Shown piece after piece: positions 1-9,481 of a stretch of 64,000 bases of DNA. A program made the position numbers and the translations under genes. Position 1 is the first letter of the stretch, and every line of letters starts with the position of its first letter. The stretch is from Candidatus Promineofilum glycogenicum (GTDB lineage: Bacteria > Chloroflexota > Anaerolineae > Promineifilales > Promineifilaceae): assembly GCA_016707605.1 (NCBI GenBank), contig JADJHJ010000009.1:248001-312000 (forward strand). The letters are read 5' to 3'. The notes beneath the pieces are model-generated. The model was given only the letters and a program-made list of their open reading frames with translations, did not search any database and was not told the DNA's origin.

Positions 1-1
1 C

Positions 2-376
2 GCGCTAACCGGCTGCCAGGTGACCGTCCTGCCCATGCTCAATCGCCGCCTGGGCGAGTCGATCACCGTCTCCGGCCTGCTCATGGCCGGCGACGTGCTG
101 GAGCAGCTAGAGGCCGCGGGCGTGGGCGACATTGTCGTCCTGCCGCGGGTCATGTTCGACCACCCCGACACCATCAGCCTCGATGACCTGTCGCCGCAGG
201 ACGTGGCCAACCGCCTCGGCCGCCCCGTCGCCCTGGCCGACTCGCTGGGCGACGTGTGGGACGCGCTGCGCGGCGAGTCGCGGGTCATGTACCAGCCGGG
301 CGTGGCCCCCGGCGGCAGCCTCGACCTGCGCGTCCTGGGCGACGACGCGGGCGAATCGGCCGCCCACCCCATGTAA
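2..376 (+). CDS. DUF512-family protein, C-terminal fragment
   Basis: The reading frame is already open at the left edge and runs to TAA at 374-376, so only the C-terminal ~124 residues are present. The visible part carries the motif NRRLGESITVSGLLMAGDVL, then VVLPRVMF and a leucine/aspartate-rich stretch (ISLDDLSPQDV). This pattern is typical of the DUF512 C-terminal domain of putative radical-SAM/FeS proteins with an N-terminal PDZ-like domain, often found next to the GTPase Der. The biochemical role of that family is not established. The internal GTG at 20 is not a real start, because homology extends upstream of it (residues ALTGCQ). The next gene is convergent. Confidence 0.75.
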   Translation, partial: ALTGCQVTVLPMLNRRLGESITVSGLLMAGDVLEQLEAAGVGDIVVLPRVMFDHPDTISLDDLSPQDVANRLGRPVALADSLGDVWDALRGESRVMYQPGVAPGGSLDLRVLGDDAGESAAHPM

Positions 377-399
377 CGCGATTCCTGGGCATCAAAACA

Positions 400-645
400 C
401 GGGGAAAAGGGGGGGGGGGGGGACCGGGGGGGCGGGGCCCCCCCGGGGGGGCGGGGGGGGGGGCGGCCCCCCCCCCCCCCCCCCCCGGGGGGGGGGGGGG
501 GGGGGGGGGCCCCCCCCCCCTCCCCCCTCCCCCCCCCCCCCCCCCCGGGGGGGGGGGGGGGGGGGGGGGGCCCCCGGCCCCCCGGGGCCGGGGGGCGGGG
601 GCGCCGCCCGCGCCCCCCGCCCCCCCCCCCCCCCCCCTCATCCCC
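400..645. other. G/C homopolymer tract, probable assembly artefact
   Basis: About 245 bp made almost entirely of alternating long G runs and C runs (several over 15 nt), with hardly any A or T. It lies in the gap between two convergent genes. Long open frames cross it on both strands only because it encodes poly-Gly and poly-Pro; none is a gene. It resembles gap filling or low-quality read ends, although an unusual G-quadruplex/i-motif tract cannot be excluded from sequence alone. Confidence 0.7.
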
Positions 646-669
646 TCCCCGCCGTCCATCAGAATCGCA

Positions 670-3600
670 TTACGGAGCGACGCCCACCGGCAGGAAGACG
701 TGATAGCCTTCACTCCCTGTGACGGTGATCCGCACTGTCGCCACGTTCGATAGCTGCCCGTTGCTGGCCCGATAGGTGAAGCTGTCGGCCCCCTGATAGC
801 CGCTTTGCGGCGTGTAGGTGAAGGAGCCGTTGGCGTTCAACGTCAGCGCGCCGTGGGCCGGGCCGGCGGCCAGGACGGCGGTCATACCCCCCGCCAGCGG
901 GTTCACGTCGTTGCCCAGCACGCCCGGCGCGGCGACGGTCAGCGGTTGGCCGGCCGAGGCACTGTAGCTGTCATCGACGGCCACCGGCGGCCCGTCCGGG
1001 TCGACGATGGCGATGACCACCGTGGCCACGTTGGAGGCCAGGCCGTTGTCGGCCCGGTAGCGGAAGCTGTCCTGCGTGGCCATGTCCGTCGCCGGGGTGT
1101 AGGTGAAGCCCCCGTGGGCGGCCAGGCTCAGCGCGCCATGTACCGGCGGCTCGACCAGCACGGCCGTCAGCGGCCCGCCGCCGGGGTTGGTGTCGTTGCC
1201 CAGTACGCCTGGCGCGGCGATGGTCAGCGTCGCGCCCAACTCTACGGTATAGCTGTCAGCCACAGCCGTCGGCGGCAGCGGCGTCACCGTGAGCGTCACC
1301 GTGGCCACGTTGGAGTTCTGGCCGTTGGTCGCCCGATAGGTGAAGGCGTCGCTGCCCAGGAAGTTGGCCGCGGGGGTGTAGGTGAAGGAGCCGTTGGCGC
1401 GCAAGGTCAGCGCGCCGTGGTCGGGGCCGGCGACGAGAACGGCCGACAGCGGCGCGGCCGACGGGCTATCGTCATTGCCCAGCACGCCCGGCGCGGCCAC
1501 CGACAGGGGCGTGTTGACCGGTGTGCTGAAGGCGTCGGCCCGGGCCAGCGGCGCGCCGGCAAAGCGGTAGTCGTCGGCGTGCAGCGCCCCCGGCGCGACA
1601 CCAACCAGGCGGATGGTTGCCCCGCCGGGCAGGGTGATGAGCGTATCGCCGCCGTTGGGTTGGATGGCCAGATCGCCGAGGCCGGCCACCGTCGGCAAGC
1701 CGGTGAAATCCAGATAGTCGTCGCTGCCCGCGCCGGCGGCAAAGCCGGCGATGGTGTCGGCCCCGCTGGCGGGAGTGAAGGCGAAGGCGTCATGGCCACC
1801 GCCGCCGGCCAGGGCGTCGTCGCCCGGCCCGCCGTTGAGGCGGTTATCGGCCGCGTCGCCGGTCAGCGTGTCGCCTAACGGCGAGCCGACCAGCCCCTCG
1901 ACCGACGCCAGGCGGTCGCCGGCCGCATGGCCGCCGCCGGCCGCGCCGGTAAAGAGGTTAACCGCGACGCCGGCCGGCGAATCGGCATAGGACGCGCTAT
2001 CCACGCCATTGCCGCCGGCCAGAATGTCGCCCCCGGCCCCCCCGTTCAGTACGTCGTCCCCCTGGCCGCCCTTCAGCGCGTCGTCGCCGGCGGCGGCGTC
2101 GAGTTGGTCGTCGCCGCGGTGGCCGTGCAGGACGTCGTTGCCGGACGCGCCGCTCACTATGTCGTCGCCCGGTGTGCCGGGGTGGGTCAGCGGCATGGGC
2201 ACGCCCAACGTCGGCCCGCCGCGGACGAGGAACGCCGCGCCTCGGTTGCGCTGCGGTCCGACGCCGCTGTTGGGCGCGCCGATGAGCATTTCGTCGAAGC
2301 CGTCGCCGTCGCGGTCGCCGGCCGAGGCGACGGCCTGCCCGGCCTGGTCGCCGGCCGCCGCGCCGTCGAAGACGAGGCCGGCGGCCGTGTCCAGGGCGCT
2401 CAGATCGACCGTCGCGCCGAAACTGGCGCGGCCGAAGACGGCGTAGACCCGCCCGGCGAAGCGGTCGCTGCCCGTGCCGGCGACCGGCGCGCCGACGAGC
2501 ACGTCGGCCCGGCCGTCACCGTTGACGTCGGCCGCGCCGACGGCCGACCCCGTGGCGCTGTTGGCCGCGCCGCCCGGCAGGGTGAAGCCGTTGGTCCCGG
2601 TCAGGGCGCTCAGGAGGGTGACGTTGGGCAGGGCGTCGCCGCCGAGGACGACGTAGGCGCGGCCGGCGTGGTTGGCGGCGTCGGGCGCGCCGATGATCAG
2701 GTCGCCGCGGCCGTCGCCGTTCACGTCGCCGCCGGCGGCGCTCTGGCCGGCGTGGTCGCCCGCCGCCGCGCCCTCAATGCGCCGCCCGACCGCGCCGCTG
2801 AGGTCGCTCAGGTCGAGTTGGGCGGGCAGGTCGGGCCGGCCGAACAGCAGGTAGACCGCGCCCGCCTCGGCCGCTCCGGCCCGCCCCGCGCCGGGAGCGG
2901 TGATGATAGCATCGCCATAGCCGTCGCCGTTGACGTCGCCCGCCGCGTCGACGGCGTGGCCGGCGTAGCTCTCGGCGGCGATACCGGCGATGGTCAGCCC
3001 GTCATCGCCCAACGCGGCCAGGTCGAGTTGGGGCGCGAACGTTGCGCGGCCGAAGACGACGTAGGTTTGCCCGGCGGCGGCCAGGCCATCGACCGTGGCG
3101 TTGGGCGCGCCGATGATCAGGTCGTCATAGCCGTCGCCGTTCAGGTCGCCGGCGTGGCCGACGGCCGCCCCGGCCCCCTGTTCCTCGGCCGCGCCATCGA
3201 GGCGGAAGCCGTCGCTGCCGTCGAGGGCGTCCAGGTCGATCTGGGCCGGGAAGGTTGCCGCGCCGAAGACGACGTAGACCGCGCCCGCCCCGGCCAGGCC
3301 GCCCGCGCCCGCGCCGGGGGCGCCGATGATCAGGTCAGCGAACCCGTCGCCATTCACGTCGCCGCCCCCGCCGACGGCTGCCCCGGCGGCGTCATTGAAG
3401 AGCGTGCCGCTCAGGCGGAAGCCTGTGCCGCCCAGGTCGGCCAGATTCAGGGCCGTGGGGTTGCTGGTCGCGCCGAAGACGACGTAGGCCTGGCCCGCGC
3501 CCTGCATACCGTTGGCTGTGGCCGCCCCGGCGCCGATGACCACGTCGTCCAGCCCGTCGCCGTTCAGGTCACCGGCGTTGTGGAGCGACCGCCCGGCCTC

Positions 3601-3732
3601 GTCGCCGGGGTTGATGCCCGTCAGGCGGAAGCCGTTGGGGCCGTTGAGCGCGCCGAGGTCGAATGTGGCTGTTGTTGTGGCCTGCGCCGCGCCGTGAGCC
3701 AGAAGAATGAACGTCAGCGCCAGAAGGCACAA
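670..3732 (-). CDS. secreted FG-GAP / RTX / cadherin-like repeat protein
   Basis: A 1020-aa protein with three sections. Residues ~25-510 hold at least seven FG-GAP (integrin-alpha-like) blades, each with a calcium loop such as DLNGDGLDDVVIGA or DVNGDGFADLIIGA. Residues ~525-650 hold RTX-type GGxGxD nonapeptides (GHRGDDQLD, GGPGDDALAGG). Residues ~735-1005 hold three tandem Ig/cadherin-like domains with the motif APGVLGNDxxP and FTYTP. The architecture implies a calcium-stabilised extracellular or surface adhesion protein. The frame opens at a TTG and begins with a hydrophobic signal core (CLLALTFILLAHGAAQA) that lacks a basic n-region. One base removed from the TTTT run near 3733 would join it to an upstream RRRLTRF stretch and give an ideal signal peptide, so a small frameshift at the start is likely. 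No partner secretion gene is adjacent. Confidence 0.82.
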   Translation of the reverse strand: MCLLALTFILLAHGAAQATTTATFDLGALNGPNGFRLTGINPGDEAGRSLHNAGDLNGDGLDDVVIGAGAATANGMQGAGQAYVVFGATSNPTALNLADLGGTGFRLSGTLFNDAAGAAVGGGGDVNGDGFADLIIGAPGAGAGGLAGAGAVYVVFGAATFPAQIDLDALDGSDGFRLDGAAEEQGAGAAVGHAGDLNGDGYDDLIIGAPNATVDGLAAAGQTYVVFGRATFAPQLDLAALGDDGLTIAGIAAESYAGHAVDAAGDVNGDGYGDAIITAPGAGRAGAAEAGAVYLLFGRPDLPAQLDLSDLSGAVGRRIEGAAAGDHAGQSAAGGDVNGDGRGDLIIGAPDAANHAGRAYVVLGGDALPNVTLLSALTGTNGFTLPGGAANSATGSAVGAADVNGDGRADVLVGAPVAGTGSDRFAGRVYAVFGRASFGATVDLSALDTAAGLVFDGAAAGDQAGQAVASAGDRDGDGFDEMLIGAPNSGVGPQRNRGAAFLVRGGPTLGVPMPLTHPGTPGDDIVSGASGNDVLHGHRGDDQLDAAAGDDALKGGQGDDVLNGGAGGDILAGGNGVDSASYADSPAGVAVNLFTGAAGGGHAAGDRLASVEGLVGSPLGDTLTGDAADNRLNGGPGDDALAGGGGHDAFAFTPASGADTIAGFAAGAGSDDYLDFTGLPTVAGLGDLAIQPNGGDTLITLPGGATIRLVGVAPGALHADDYRFAGAPLARADAFSTPVNTPLSVAAPGVLGNDDSPSAAPLSAVLVAGPDHGALTLRANGSFTYTPAANFLGSDAFTYRATNGQNSNVATVTLTVTPLPPTAVADSYTVELGATLTIAAPGVLGNDTNPGGGPLTAVLVEPPVHGALSLAAHGGFTYTPATDMATQDSFRYRADNGLASNVATVVIAIVDPDGPPVAVDDSYSASAGQPLTVAAPGVLGNDVNPLAGGMTAVLAAGPAHGALTLNANGSFTYTPQSGYQGADSFTYRASNGQLSNVATVRITVTGSEGYHVFLPVGVAP

Positions 3733-3976
3733 AACGGGTCAGGCGGCGACGAACGTGTTCGGAGTGACGTGTATTCAAGGGCGGTTGGCGTCCATCAGGA
3801 GTAATGCCCTGCCTAAGGAGATTTCCGGGATGCGGTTGGCCGTTGGCCCTGCCGGATGGTAGCCCAATGGGCGCGGCTCGGCTACTGTAGTGGCCGGCGA
3901 TTGTGCCCACCAGCCGCGTTGTGGCATAATCCCACCTGTTGCCCCGGCCTCAAGGTCGCTGCGGCCACATACCCTT

Positions 3977-5740
3977 ATGAGCGAATTCGCCGTAGACCTC
4001 CAGCAACAATCGAACCGCCGCTCGCCCGGCCGGTGGGTGCTGTCGCACTTTGGCCGCCACGGCTGGCTGTTCCTGGCCATGGCCCTCGGCGCGTTTGGCA
4101 ACGCCGCGCTGGCCGCGGCCATGCCCGTCTTCATCGGCGTGGCCTTCAACGCGGCGCTGGCCGACCCGCCCGACCTGGATCGCATTGCTCTGTCGGCGGT
4201 GATCATCCTGGCCAGCCAGGTGTCGCGGTCGGTGTTGCAACTGGGGCGCAACTTCGCCAGCGCGGTCATCGGCGAGCGCGTGGAACGTGACTCCCGGCAG
4301 GAGCTTTACCTGAGCCTGCTGGGCAAGAGCATGACCTTCCACGACCTGCAACCGGTCGGCGACACGATGGCCCGCGCCACCAACGACGTGCGCGAGATGA
4401 ACCTGATGCTGAACCCCGGCGTCAATCTCGTCGTCGGCTCGGCCAACTTCCTGATCATGCCCCTGCTGCTGGCCCCGCGCTACGACCCGCAGTTGATCGC
4501 CGCGCCGCTGTTCTTCATCATCGGCTACGTGGTGGCCCTGGCCCGCTACATGAACATCCTGTCGGCCATCGCCGACCGGGTGCGGCGCTCCTTCGGCGTC
4601 ATGAACTCCCGGCTGGCCGAGGCGCTGGACGGGGTCGAGATGGTCAAGGGCAGCGCCCAGGAGACGGCCGAGATCGCCCGCTTCCACGCTAACGCCCGCG
4701 AATACCGCGACGCCACCGTGGCCCAGGGGCGCGAGGAAGCCAAATTCCTGCCGCTGCTGCTGCTGGGCGTCACCGAGGCCATCGGCTTTACCCATGCCTT
4801 GTTGCTGCTCCAGGCCGGGCGCATCGAGGTTGGCGACGTAGTGGCCTACGTTGGGCTGCTGGGGCTGTTCGGCTTCCCGACCAATATCTCGCTGATGGCC
4901 TACTCGCGCGTCTCCCTGGGCCTGGCCAGCGCGCGCCGCATTCTGGACCTGATGAACCGCGAGACGCAACTGGACGAAAACCCGGAGGGGCACGCCGAGA
5001 CGATCACCGGCGACGTGACCTTCGAGGGCGTCGCCTTCGGCTACGTGCCCGACCAGGACATGCTGCGCGACATCAGCTTCACCGTGCGCGCCGGGCAGAC
5101 GGTGGCCATCGTCGGCCAGACGGGCGCGGGCAAGAGCACCCTGACCAAGCTCATCAACCGCACCTACGACGCCCGCGAGGGGCGGGTGCTGATCGACGGC
5201 GTGGATGCCCGCGATTGGAGCCTGGCCGCCCTGCGGCGGCAGATCTCCATCATCGAGCAGGACATCTTCCTCTTCTCGCGCACCATCGCCGAGAACATCG
5301 CCTTCGGCGCGCCGGAGGCCACGGCCGAGGAGATCGAGGCCGCCGCCCGCGCCGCCCAGGCCCACGACTTCATCATGGGCTTCGAGGACGGCTATGAGAC
5401 GGTCGTCGGCGGGCGCGGCGTCACCCTATCGGGCGGCCAGCGCCAGCGTATCGCCCTGGCCCGCGCCTTCCTGACCCAGCCGCGCATTCTCATCCTCGAC
5501 GACTCGACCAGCGCTGTCGATAGCGCCACGGAAGACCAGATTCAGCGGGCCATCCAGCACGCGGCCGAGAACCGCACCACCTTCCTCATCACCCACCGCC
5601 TGTCACAGATTCGTTGGGCCGATCTGGTGCTGGTACTGCGCAAGGGGCGGCTGGAGGCGGCCGGCGACCACGCCACGCTGATGACCACCTCGCCCGCCTA
5701 CCGGCGCATCTTCGAGCAGTACGAAGCGTTGGAGAGCTAG
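3977..5740 (+). CDS. ABC exporter half-subunit with degenerate Walker B
   Basis: A 587-aa fused permease-ATPase. Residues ~20-300 form a six-helix ABC type-1 membrane domain. The nucleotide-binding domain follows with Walker A GQTGAGKST, signature LSGGQRQRIALARAF, Walker B ILILDDSTSAVDS and the switch histidine in FLITHRLS. The residue after the Walker B aspartate is Asp instead of the catalytic Glu. In known heterodimeric exporters (TM287/288, BmrCD-like) this marks the subunit carrying the degenerate site, and the partner subunit has a normal Glu. No partner gene is adjacent. The ATG at 3977 is chosen over a longer GTG frame because the extra 29 residues are low quality. Likely substrates are drugs or lipids, but this is unresolved. 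Confidence 0.88.
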   Translation: MSEFAVDLQQQSNRRSPGRWVLSHFGRHGWLFLAMALGAFGNAALAAAMPVFIGVAFNAALADPPDLDRIALSAVIILASQVSRSVLQLGRNFASAVIGERVERDSRQELYLSLLGKSMTFHDLQPVGDTMARATNDVREMNLMLNPGVNLVVGSANFLIMPLLLAPRYDPQLIAAPLFFIIGYVVALARYMNILSAIADRVRRSFGVMNSRLAEALDGVEMVKGSAQETAEIARFHANAREYRDATVAQGREEAKFLPLLLLGVTEAIGFTHALLLLQAGRIEVGDVVAYVGLLGLFGFPTNISLMAYSRVSLGLASARRILDLMNRETQLDENPEGHAETITGDVTFEGVAFGYVPDQDMLRDISFTVRAGQTVAIVGQTGAGKSTLTKLINRTYDAREGRVLIDGVDARDWSLAALRRQISIIEQDIFLFSRTIAENIAFGAPEATAEEIEAAARAAQAHDFIMGFEDGYETVVGGRGVTLSGGQRQRIALARAFLTQPRILILDDSTSAVDSATEDQIQRAIQHAAENRTTFLITHRLSQIRWADLVLVLRKGRLEAAGDHATLMTTSPAYRRIFEQYEALES

Positions 5741-5745
5741 GCGCG

Positions 5746-5979
5746 ATGGGGCCGCTGGTCTACTACTGTCGCTGGCGCGGGGCGCGGTTGCGCTTGCGCG
5801 GGCGCGACGCGGAGGCGGTTTGGGGCCAACTGGTCACAGCCGAGGCCGGCCAGGAGCGGGCCGAGACGTTTCGCTTTGATCTGGTATCGTGGCAGTTGTG
5901 GCTGGGCGAGAGCGGCGAGCGGCGGCTGCAACTGGACGAGATGGGCGTGGTGACGGACGAGACGCCGCCCGCCTCATGA
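5746..5979 (+). CDS. small hypothetical protein (77 aa)
   Basis: Starts with ATG 5 nt after the stop of the ABC exporter gene, so it is probably co-transcribed with it. The product begins MGPLVYYCRWRGARLRLRG and is rich in Arg, Glu and Trp, with no signal peptide or membrane segment. I do not recognise a family. Its stop overlaps the stop of the convergent rel gene by six bases. Coding is supported by spacing and frame, not by homology. Confidence 0.5.
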   Translation: MGPLVYYCRWRGARLRLRGRDAEAVWGQLVTAEAGQERAETFRFDLVSWQLWLGESGERRLQLDEMGVVTDETPPAS

Positions 5980-8230
5980 CCAGGTTTGGCGGCGCACTTC
6001 CTGCACGCCGGGCAGATTGCCCAGTTTCGTCAGCAGATTGTTGAGCTGGGTCAGATCGGCCACCTCGGCGATCAAGTAGACGGTCGTCAGGTCTTGCTCG
6101 TTGATCAGCTTCGTCTTGGGCACGTTGATCTGCTGGCCGCGCAGCAAGTTGACCAGGTCTTCGATCAGGCCGCTGCGCGGCAGCGACTTGAGGATGACCG
6201 GCACCGGGTGGCTCTGCTGTGTCGTGCCCCACTCCACGTCAATGAGCCGCTCGCGCTCAGTGATGGCCGCCACCTGGGGGCAACTCTGGGTGTGGATGGT
6301 GATGCCCTGGCCGCGGGTAACGTAGCCGATGATCGGCTCCGGGGCCACGGGAGTGCAGCATTGGGCCAGCCGCGTGTGCACGCCGCCCACACCGTGGACG
6401 GTCAGGCTCTTCGTCTGTGGGTTGTTGCGCAGTAGCGCCTGGAGGTCTTGCGTTTCGGGGCGCTTCTGGCCGCGGGCGGCGATAGCCCCGATGATCTGGT
6501 TGGGCTGGATGTCGCCAAAGCCCACCAGACACAGGAAGTCCTCGACGTCGTCGTACTTCATCACCGTAGCGATGTCATCGACACTGATGTCGTCGGACAG
6601 ATTGAGCCGCCGCAGTTCGCGCTCGACCACTTCGCGCCCCTGCTGGATGTTCTGTTCGCGGTCTTGCTGGCGGAACCAGTGGCGAATCTTGCTGCGCGTG
6701 CGGGCGCTGCCGGTGTAGCCCAGGCTGGGGTTCATCCAGTCGCGGTTCGGCCCGCCGCGCTTGGCGGTGATGATCTCGACCTTGTCGCCCGACTTGAGGC
6801 GATAGTCCAGGCTGACCATCTTGCCGTTGACCCGCGCGCCGCGGCAGCGGTGGCCGACTTCGGTGTGAATCTGATAGGCGAAGTCAATCGGCGTCGCTCC
6901 GGCGGGCATGTCCAGCACGTCGTCCTTGGGGGTGAAGACGTGAATGCGCTCTTCCAGCCGGGCCAAATCGAGCGGCGGCGCGCCGTCGAAGTCGTCCTCA
7001 ACCTCTCGCAACGTGGCCAGCAGTTCGCGCAGGTTTTGGATACGCTTCTGCGACGAGGAGCTGACCTTGGCCCCTTGTTCCTTATAGGCCCAGTGGGCGG
7101 CGATGCCGTGCTCGGCCTCTTCGTGCATGCGCTGGGTGCGAATCTGCACTTCCAGCTTCTGGCCCGTCTCGTCGATGACCGCCGTGTGCAGCGACATGTA
7201 GCCGTTGGGCTTGGGCGAGCCGATGTAGTCGTCGAACTCGCCGCGGATGGGCTGCCACAGGCTATGCACCGCGCCGAGCACCTGGTAGCACAGGTCGCGG
7301 TCGGCGTCGTCCTTGGCTTTGCTGCTCAGCGCGCGATAGGCGACCTTATCTTGCGGCTCCAGGATGACCCGTAAGGCCTGGATGTCGTAGATCTGCTCGA
7401 AGTCCAACTCCTTGCGCGCCATCTTGCGGTAGATGGAGTACATATGCTTGGGCCGGCCGGTGACGACCGCTTTCACGCCCAGGTTGGACAGCCGGCGGCG
7501 CAGGCGGGCGGCAGCCTTGTCCACCTTCAGCGCCCGCCGGTCGCGCCCGTCGTCCAGCCGCAGGGCGATCTCGCGGTACTTCTCCGGCTCCAGGTAGCGG
7601 AAGGCGTTGTCCTCCAGTTGCCACTTCAGATGCCAGATGCCGAGGCGATTGGCGATGGGGGCGTAGATGTGCAGCGCCTCCCAGGCCAGGCGGCGCTGCC
7701 CGTCGCGGTCGGGTGTGCCGGCGCGGCGCAAATCCTGCAGGCAGTCGACCATGCGGATGAGGATGATGCGGATGTCGCCCTCGATGATCGACAGCAGGGC
7801 GCGCCGGATGGCTTCCAGCGTTTGGCGATCTTGCTGCGCCTCCAGGCCCAACTCGCCGGCCGTCTTGTTCTGGCTGGCGCGTTGGGCGTAGTTGTCGAGG
7901 GAGCGGGCGCTGCGGACGAGGCCGGCCACAGTCGGGCCAAACTCGGCCGTCAGCATCGCCTCGGTCAATCCGGTGTGGGGCAACAGCGCGTCGTGGAGCA
8001 GGGCGGCGACGATGGTGTCGGTGTCGTCCACGCCCAACTCGTTGAGGCCGGCGGCCACGGCGCGGGCGTGGTCGAGATAGGGTTCGCCCGACGGCCGCTT
8101 GTGGTCGCCGTGGACGCGGGCAGCCAGCGACAGCGCCGCCCGCAGCCGCTCGCGGTCGGTTTCGGTTGGTCTGATTGCCGGGCAGCCTCTTGAGAAGCTC
8201 GCCCAGGAAGTTGTCGATGGCCTGGATCAT
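5974..8230 (-). CDS. rel: Rel/SpoT-family (p)ppGpp synthetase, hydrolase-degenerate, one frameshift
   Basis: A 751-aa RelA/SpoT homologue once a single extra A at 8166/8167 is removed; the frame then joins MIQAIDNFLGELLKRL to TDRERLRAALSLAARVHG. Domain order is HD, synthetase (RPKHMYSIYRKM, YIGSPKPNGYMSLHTAVI, LEVQIRTQRMHEEAEHGIAAHW), TGS (HVFTPKDDVLDMPAGATPIDF), a Cys-Cys core (LAQCCTPV) and a C-terminal ACT domain. In the HD domain the usual HDxxED reads HDALLP, so both metal/catalytic acids of the hydrolase are missing. The downstream LADRLHNMR-type motif reads MVDCLQDLR. The synthetase motifs look intact. The protein is therefore predicted to make but not degrade (p)ppGpp. The alternative GTG start at 8058 would cut into the HD domain and is rejected. 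The frameshift is probably a sequencing indel. Confidence 0.9.
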
Positions 8231-8342
8231 GGCTAGTCCGACGGACGCGCAGCACGGTCCGCCCTACAACCAACGCGATCACGCGCAGCCATACCCCCGC
8301 CGCGCGCTCAGAGAAGGGAACCGGAGCAAAAAGCGGGCCAAT

Positions 8343-8687
8343 CTAGCCGGCGCTGCTACCGTTCTCGACCTGGTCGCGCCCGGCGTCGAGGACGATGCGC
8401 CCCTGGTCGGTGGCCTGTTGGGCCAGGTCTTGCGCGCGACTGCGCGTGTCGGAGATGATGGCTTCGGCGCGGTCGCGGTACTCGCGGCTGTAGCTGTCGG
8501 CGGCGTGGCGCACCTGGTCCAGCCGCTCTTCGCTCGCCTGGCGCAGATCGGTGCTGAAGCCGGCTAACTGGCTGCGGGTGGCCTGGCCCGATTGAGGAGC
8601 GAGAATCAACGCGGTGGCCGCGCCAACCAGCGCGCCGATGACAAATCCGGCCAGAAAAGCGCCGAGGTCACTTTCGTTTTCGTTCAT
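8343..8687 (-). CDS. YtxH-like membrane protein
   Basis: A 114-aa protein. Residues ~9-30 form a Gly/Ala-rich transmembrane helix (FLAGFVIGALVGAATALILA) followed by APQSGQATR, the hallmark of YtxH-domain proteins. The remaining ~75 residues are a charged amphipathic helix with probable coiled coil. YtxH proteins are envelope-associated and often stress-linked, with no defined biochemical activity. It lies 18 nt downstream of another small membrane protein gene on the same strand, so the two probably form one operon. Confidence 0.8.
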   Translation of the reverse strand: MNENESDLGAFLAGFVIGALVGAATALILAPQSGQATRSQLAGFSTDLRQASEERLDQVRHAADSYSREYRDRAEAIISDTRSRAQDLAQQATDQGRIVLDAGRDQVENGSSAG

Positions 8688-8705
8688 TTCATTTCTCCCG
8701 TATCG

Positions 8706-9149
8706 CTATCTGCGCCGTGGGTTGCCGAACAAAGTGGACACACCGCGCCGGATGCCGGCGACGTAGCTGCTGGCGGTGGTCATCGGCCGCACCACGTTTT
8801 CGCTCATGAACACCGTCGTGCCGCGGATGGTCCCCAGCGTCTCGTTGGTCTTCATCAGAATGGGCTTCAGCTCAAACTCCAGCATATTGACCAGACGGAT
8901 GACGGCGATCAGCAACAGAATGAGCACAATGCCCGACAGACACGACATGATGCCCAGGCCGATGATGAAGATGTCGCGCACGACGAGAATGGTGTCGGCG
9001 AAGTTGTTGGCCAGGTAGACCAGCAGGAGCACGAAGAGAACCGACACGATCAGCGTGACGGCCACACCGGCGATCACGTAGCCGATCGGAATCAGCGATT
9101 CCCGGCGCGGGGCCGGCTCAGTTGTGGCGGGCAGTTGAATATTGCTCAT
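8706..9149 (-). CDS. two-helix membrane protein of unknown function
   Basis: A 147-aa protein with two strongly hydrophobic helices at residues ~22-48 and ~58-85, then an amphipathic segment (LEFELKPILMKTNETLGTIRGT) and a basic C-terminus (FGNPRRR). This layout resembles DUF948-like proteins commonly encoded next to YtxH genes, but I cannot assign the family with confidence. It directly precedes the YtxH-like gene, which supports a shared envelope role. A TATACT hexamer lies about 20 nt upstream of the start, with no convincing -35 element. Confidence 0.7.
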   Translation of the reverse strand: MSNIQLPATTEPAPRRESLIPIGYVIAGVAVTLIVSVLFVLLLVYLANNFADTILVVRDIFIIGLGIMSCLSGIVLILLLIAVIRLVNMLEFELKPILMKTNETLGTIRGTTVFMSENVVRPMTTASSYVAGIRRGVSTLFGNPRRR

Positions 9150-9196
9150 CGCATGAATCCCAACTCACTAGTATAGCACGCAAGGGCGTTGCGGCC

Positions 9197-9481
9197 TTAT
9201 TCTCGTTCCGGTTCCTGGCCGGCCAGCCAGCGCGCCGCCAGCAGCAGCGCCCAGGCCCCGACGCTGGCGCTCAGTAGGTGGATTTTGCCGACCTTGAACC
9301 ACTCCAGGTTCAGGAAGTCGCCCGCCAGTTGGCCCAACAGAAAGCCAACCCAGGCCGCGGCCAGGTAGAGCACAATGCGCCGCAACGAGCCGCCGTAGAC
9401 CAGGTGGAAGATGGCGCCATAGGCGCTGGCCAGCAGGAAGCCCAGAACCAGGCCGGAGGCCGCGCCGGGAATGGGGATCAT
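9197..9481 (-). CDS. small three-helix membrane protein (94 aa)
   Basis: The ATG overlaps the mnmA stop in an ATGA arrangement, which indicates translational coupling. Three hydrophobic segments lie at residues ~5-25, ~35-52 and ~67-87, ending in a charged tail (GQEPERE). I know no named family. It is the last gene of the kinase, desulfurase and MnmA operon. Coupling to mnmA suggests a conserved gene pair and does not by itself show a role in tRNA modification. Confidence 0.68.
   Translation of the reverse strand: MIPIPGAASGLVLGFLLASAYGAIFHLVYGGSLRRIVLYLAAAWVGFLLGQLAGDFLNLEWFKVGKIHLLSASVGAWALLLAARWLAGQEPERE

Noticed and set aside
132..753. Open frames of 142-196 aa across the G/C tract
   Set aside because: They are poly-Gly/poly-Pro products of homopolymers, with no domain or start signal.
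1927..3804. 625-aa plus-strand frame opposite the FG-GAP gene
   Set aside because: It is an antisense shadow created by high GC and codon bias; no family motif.
8058..8060. GTG start for rel
   Set aside because: It would remove the first part of the HD domain that is encoded upstream in another frame; an indel explains the data better.
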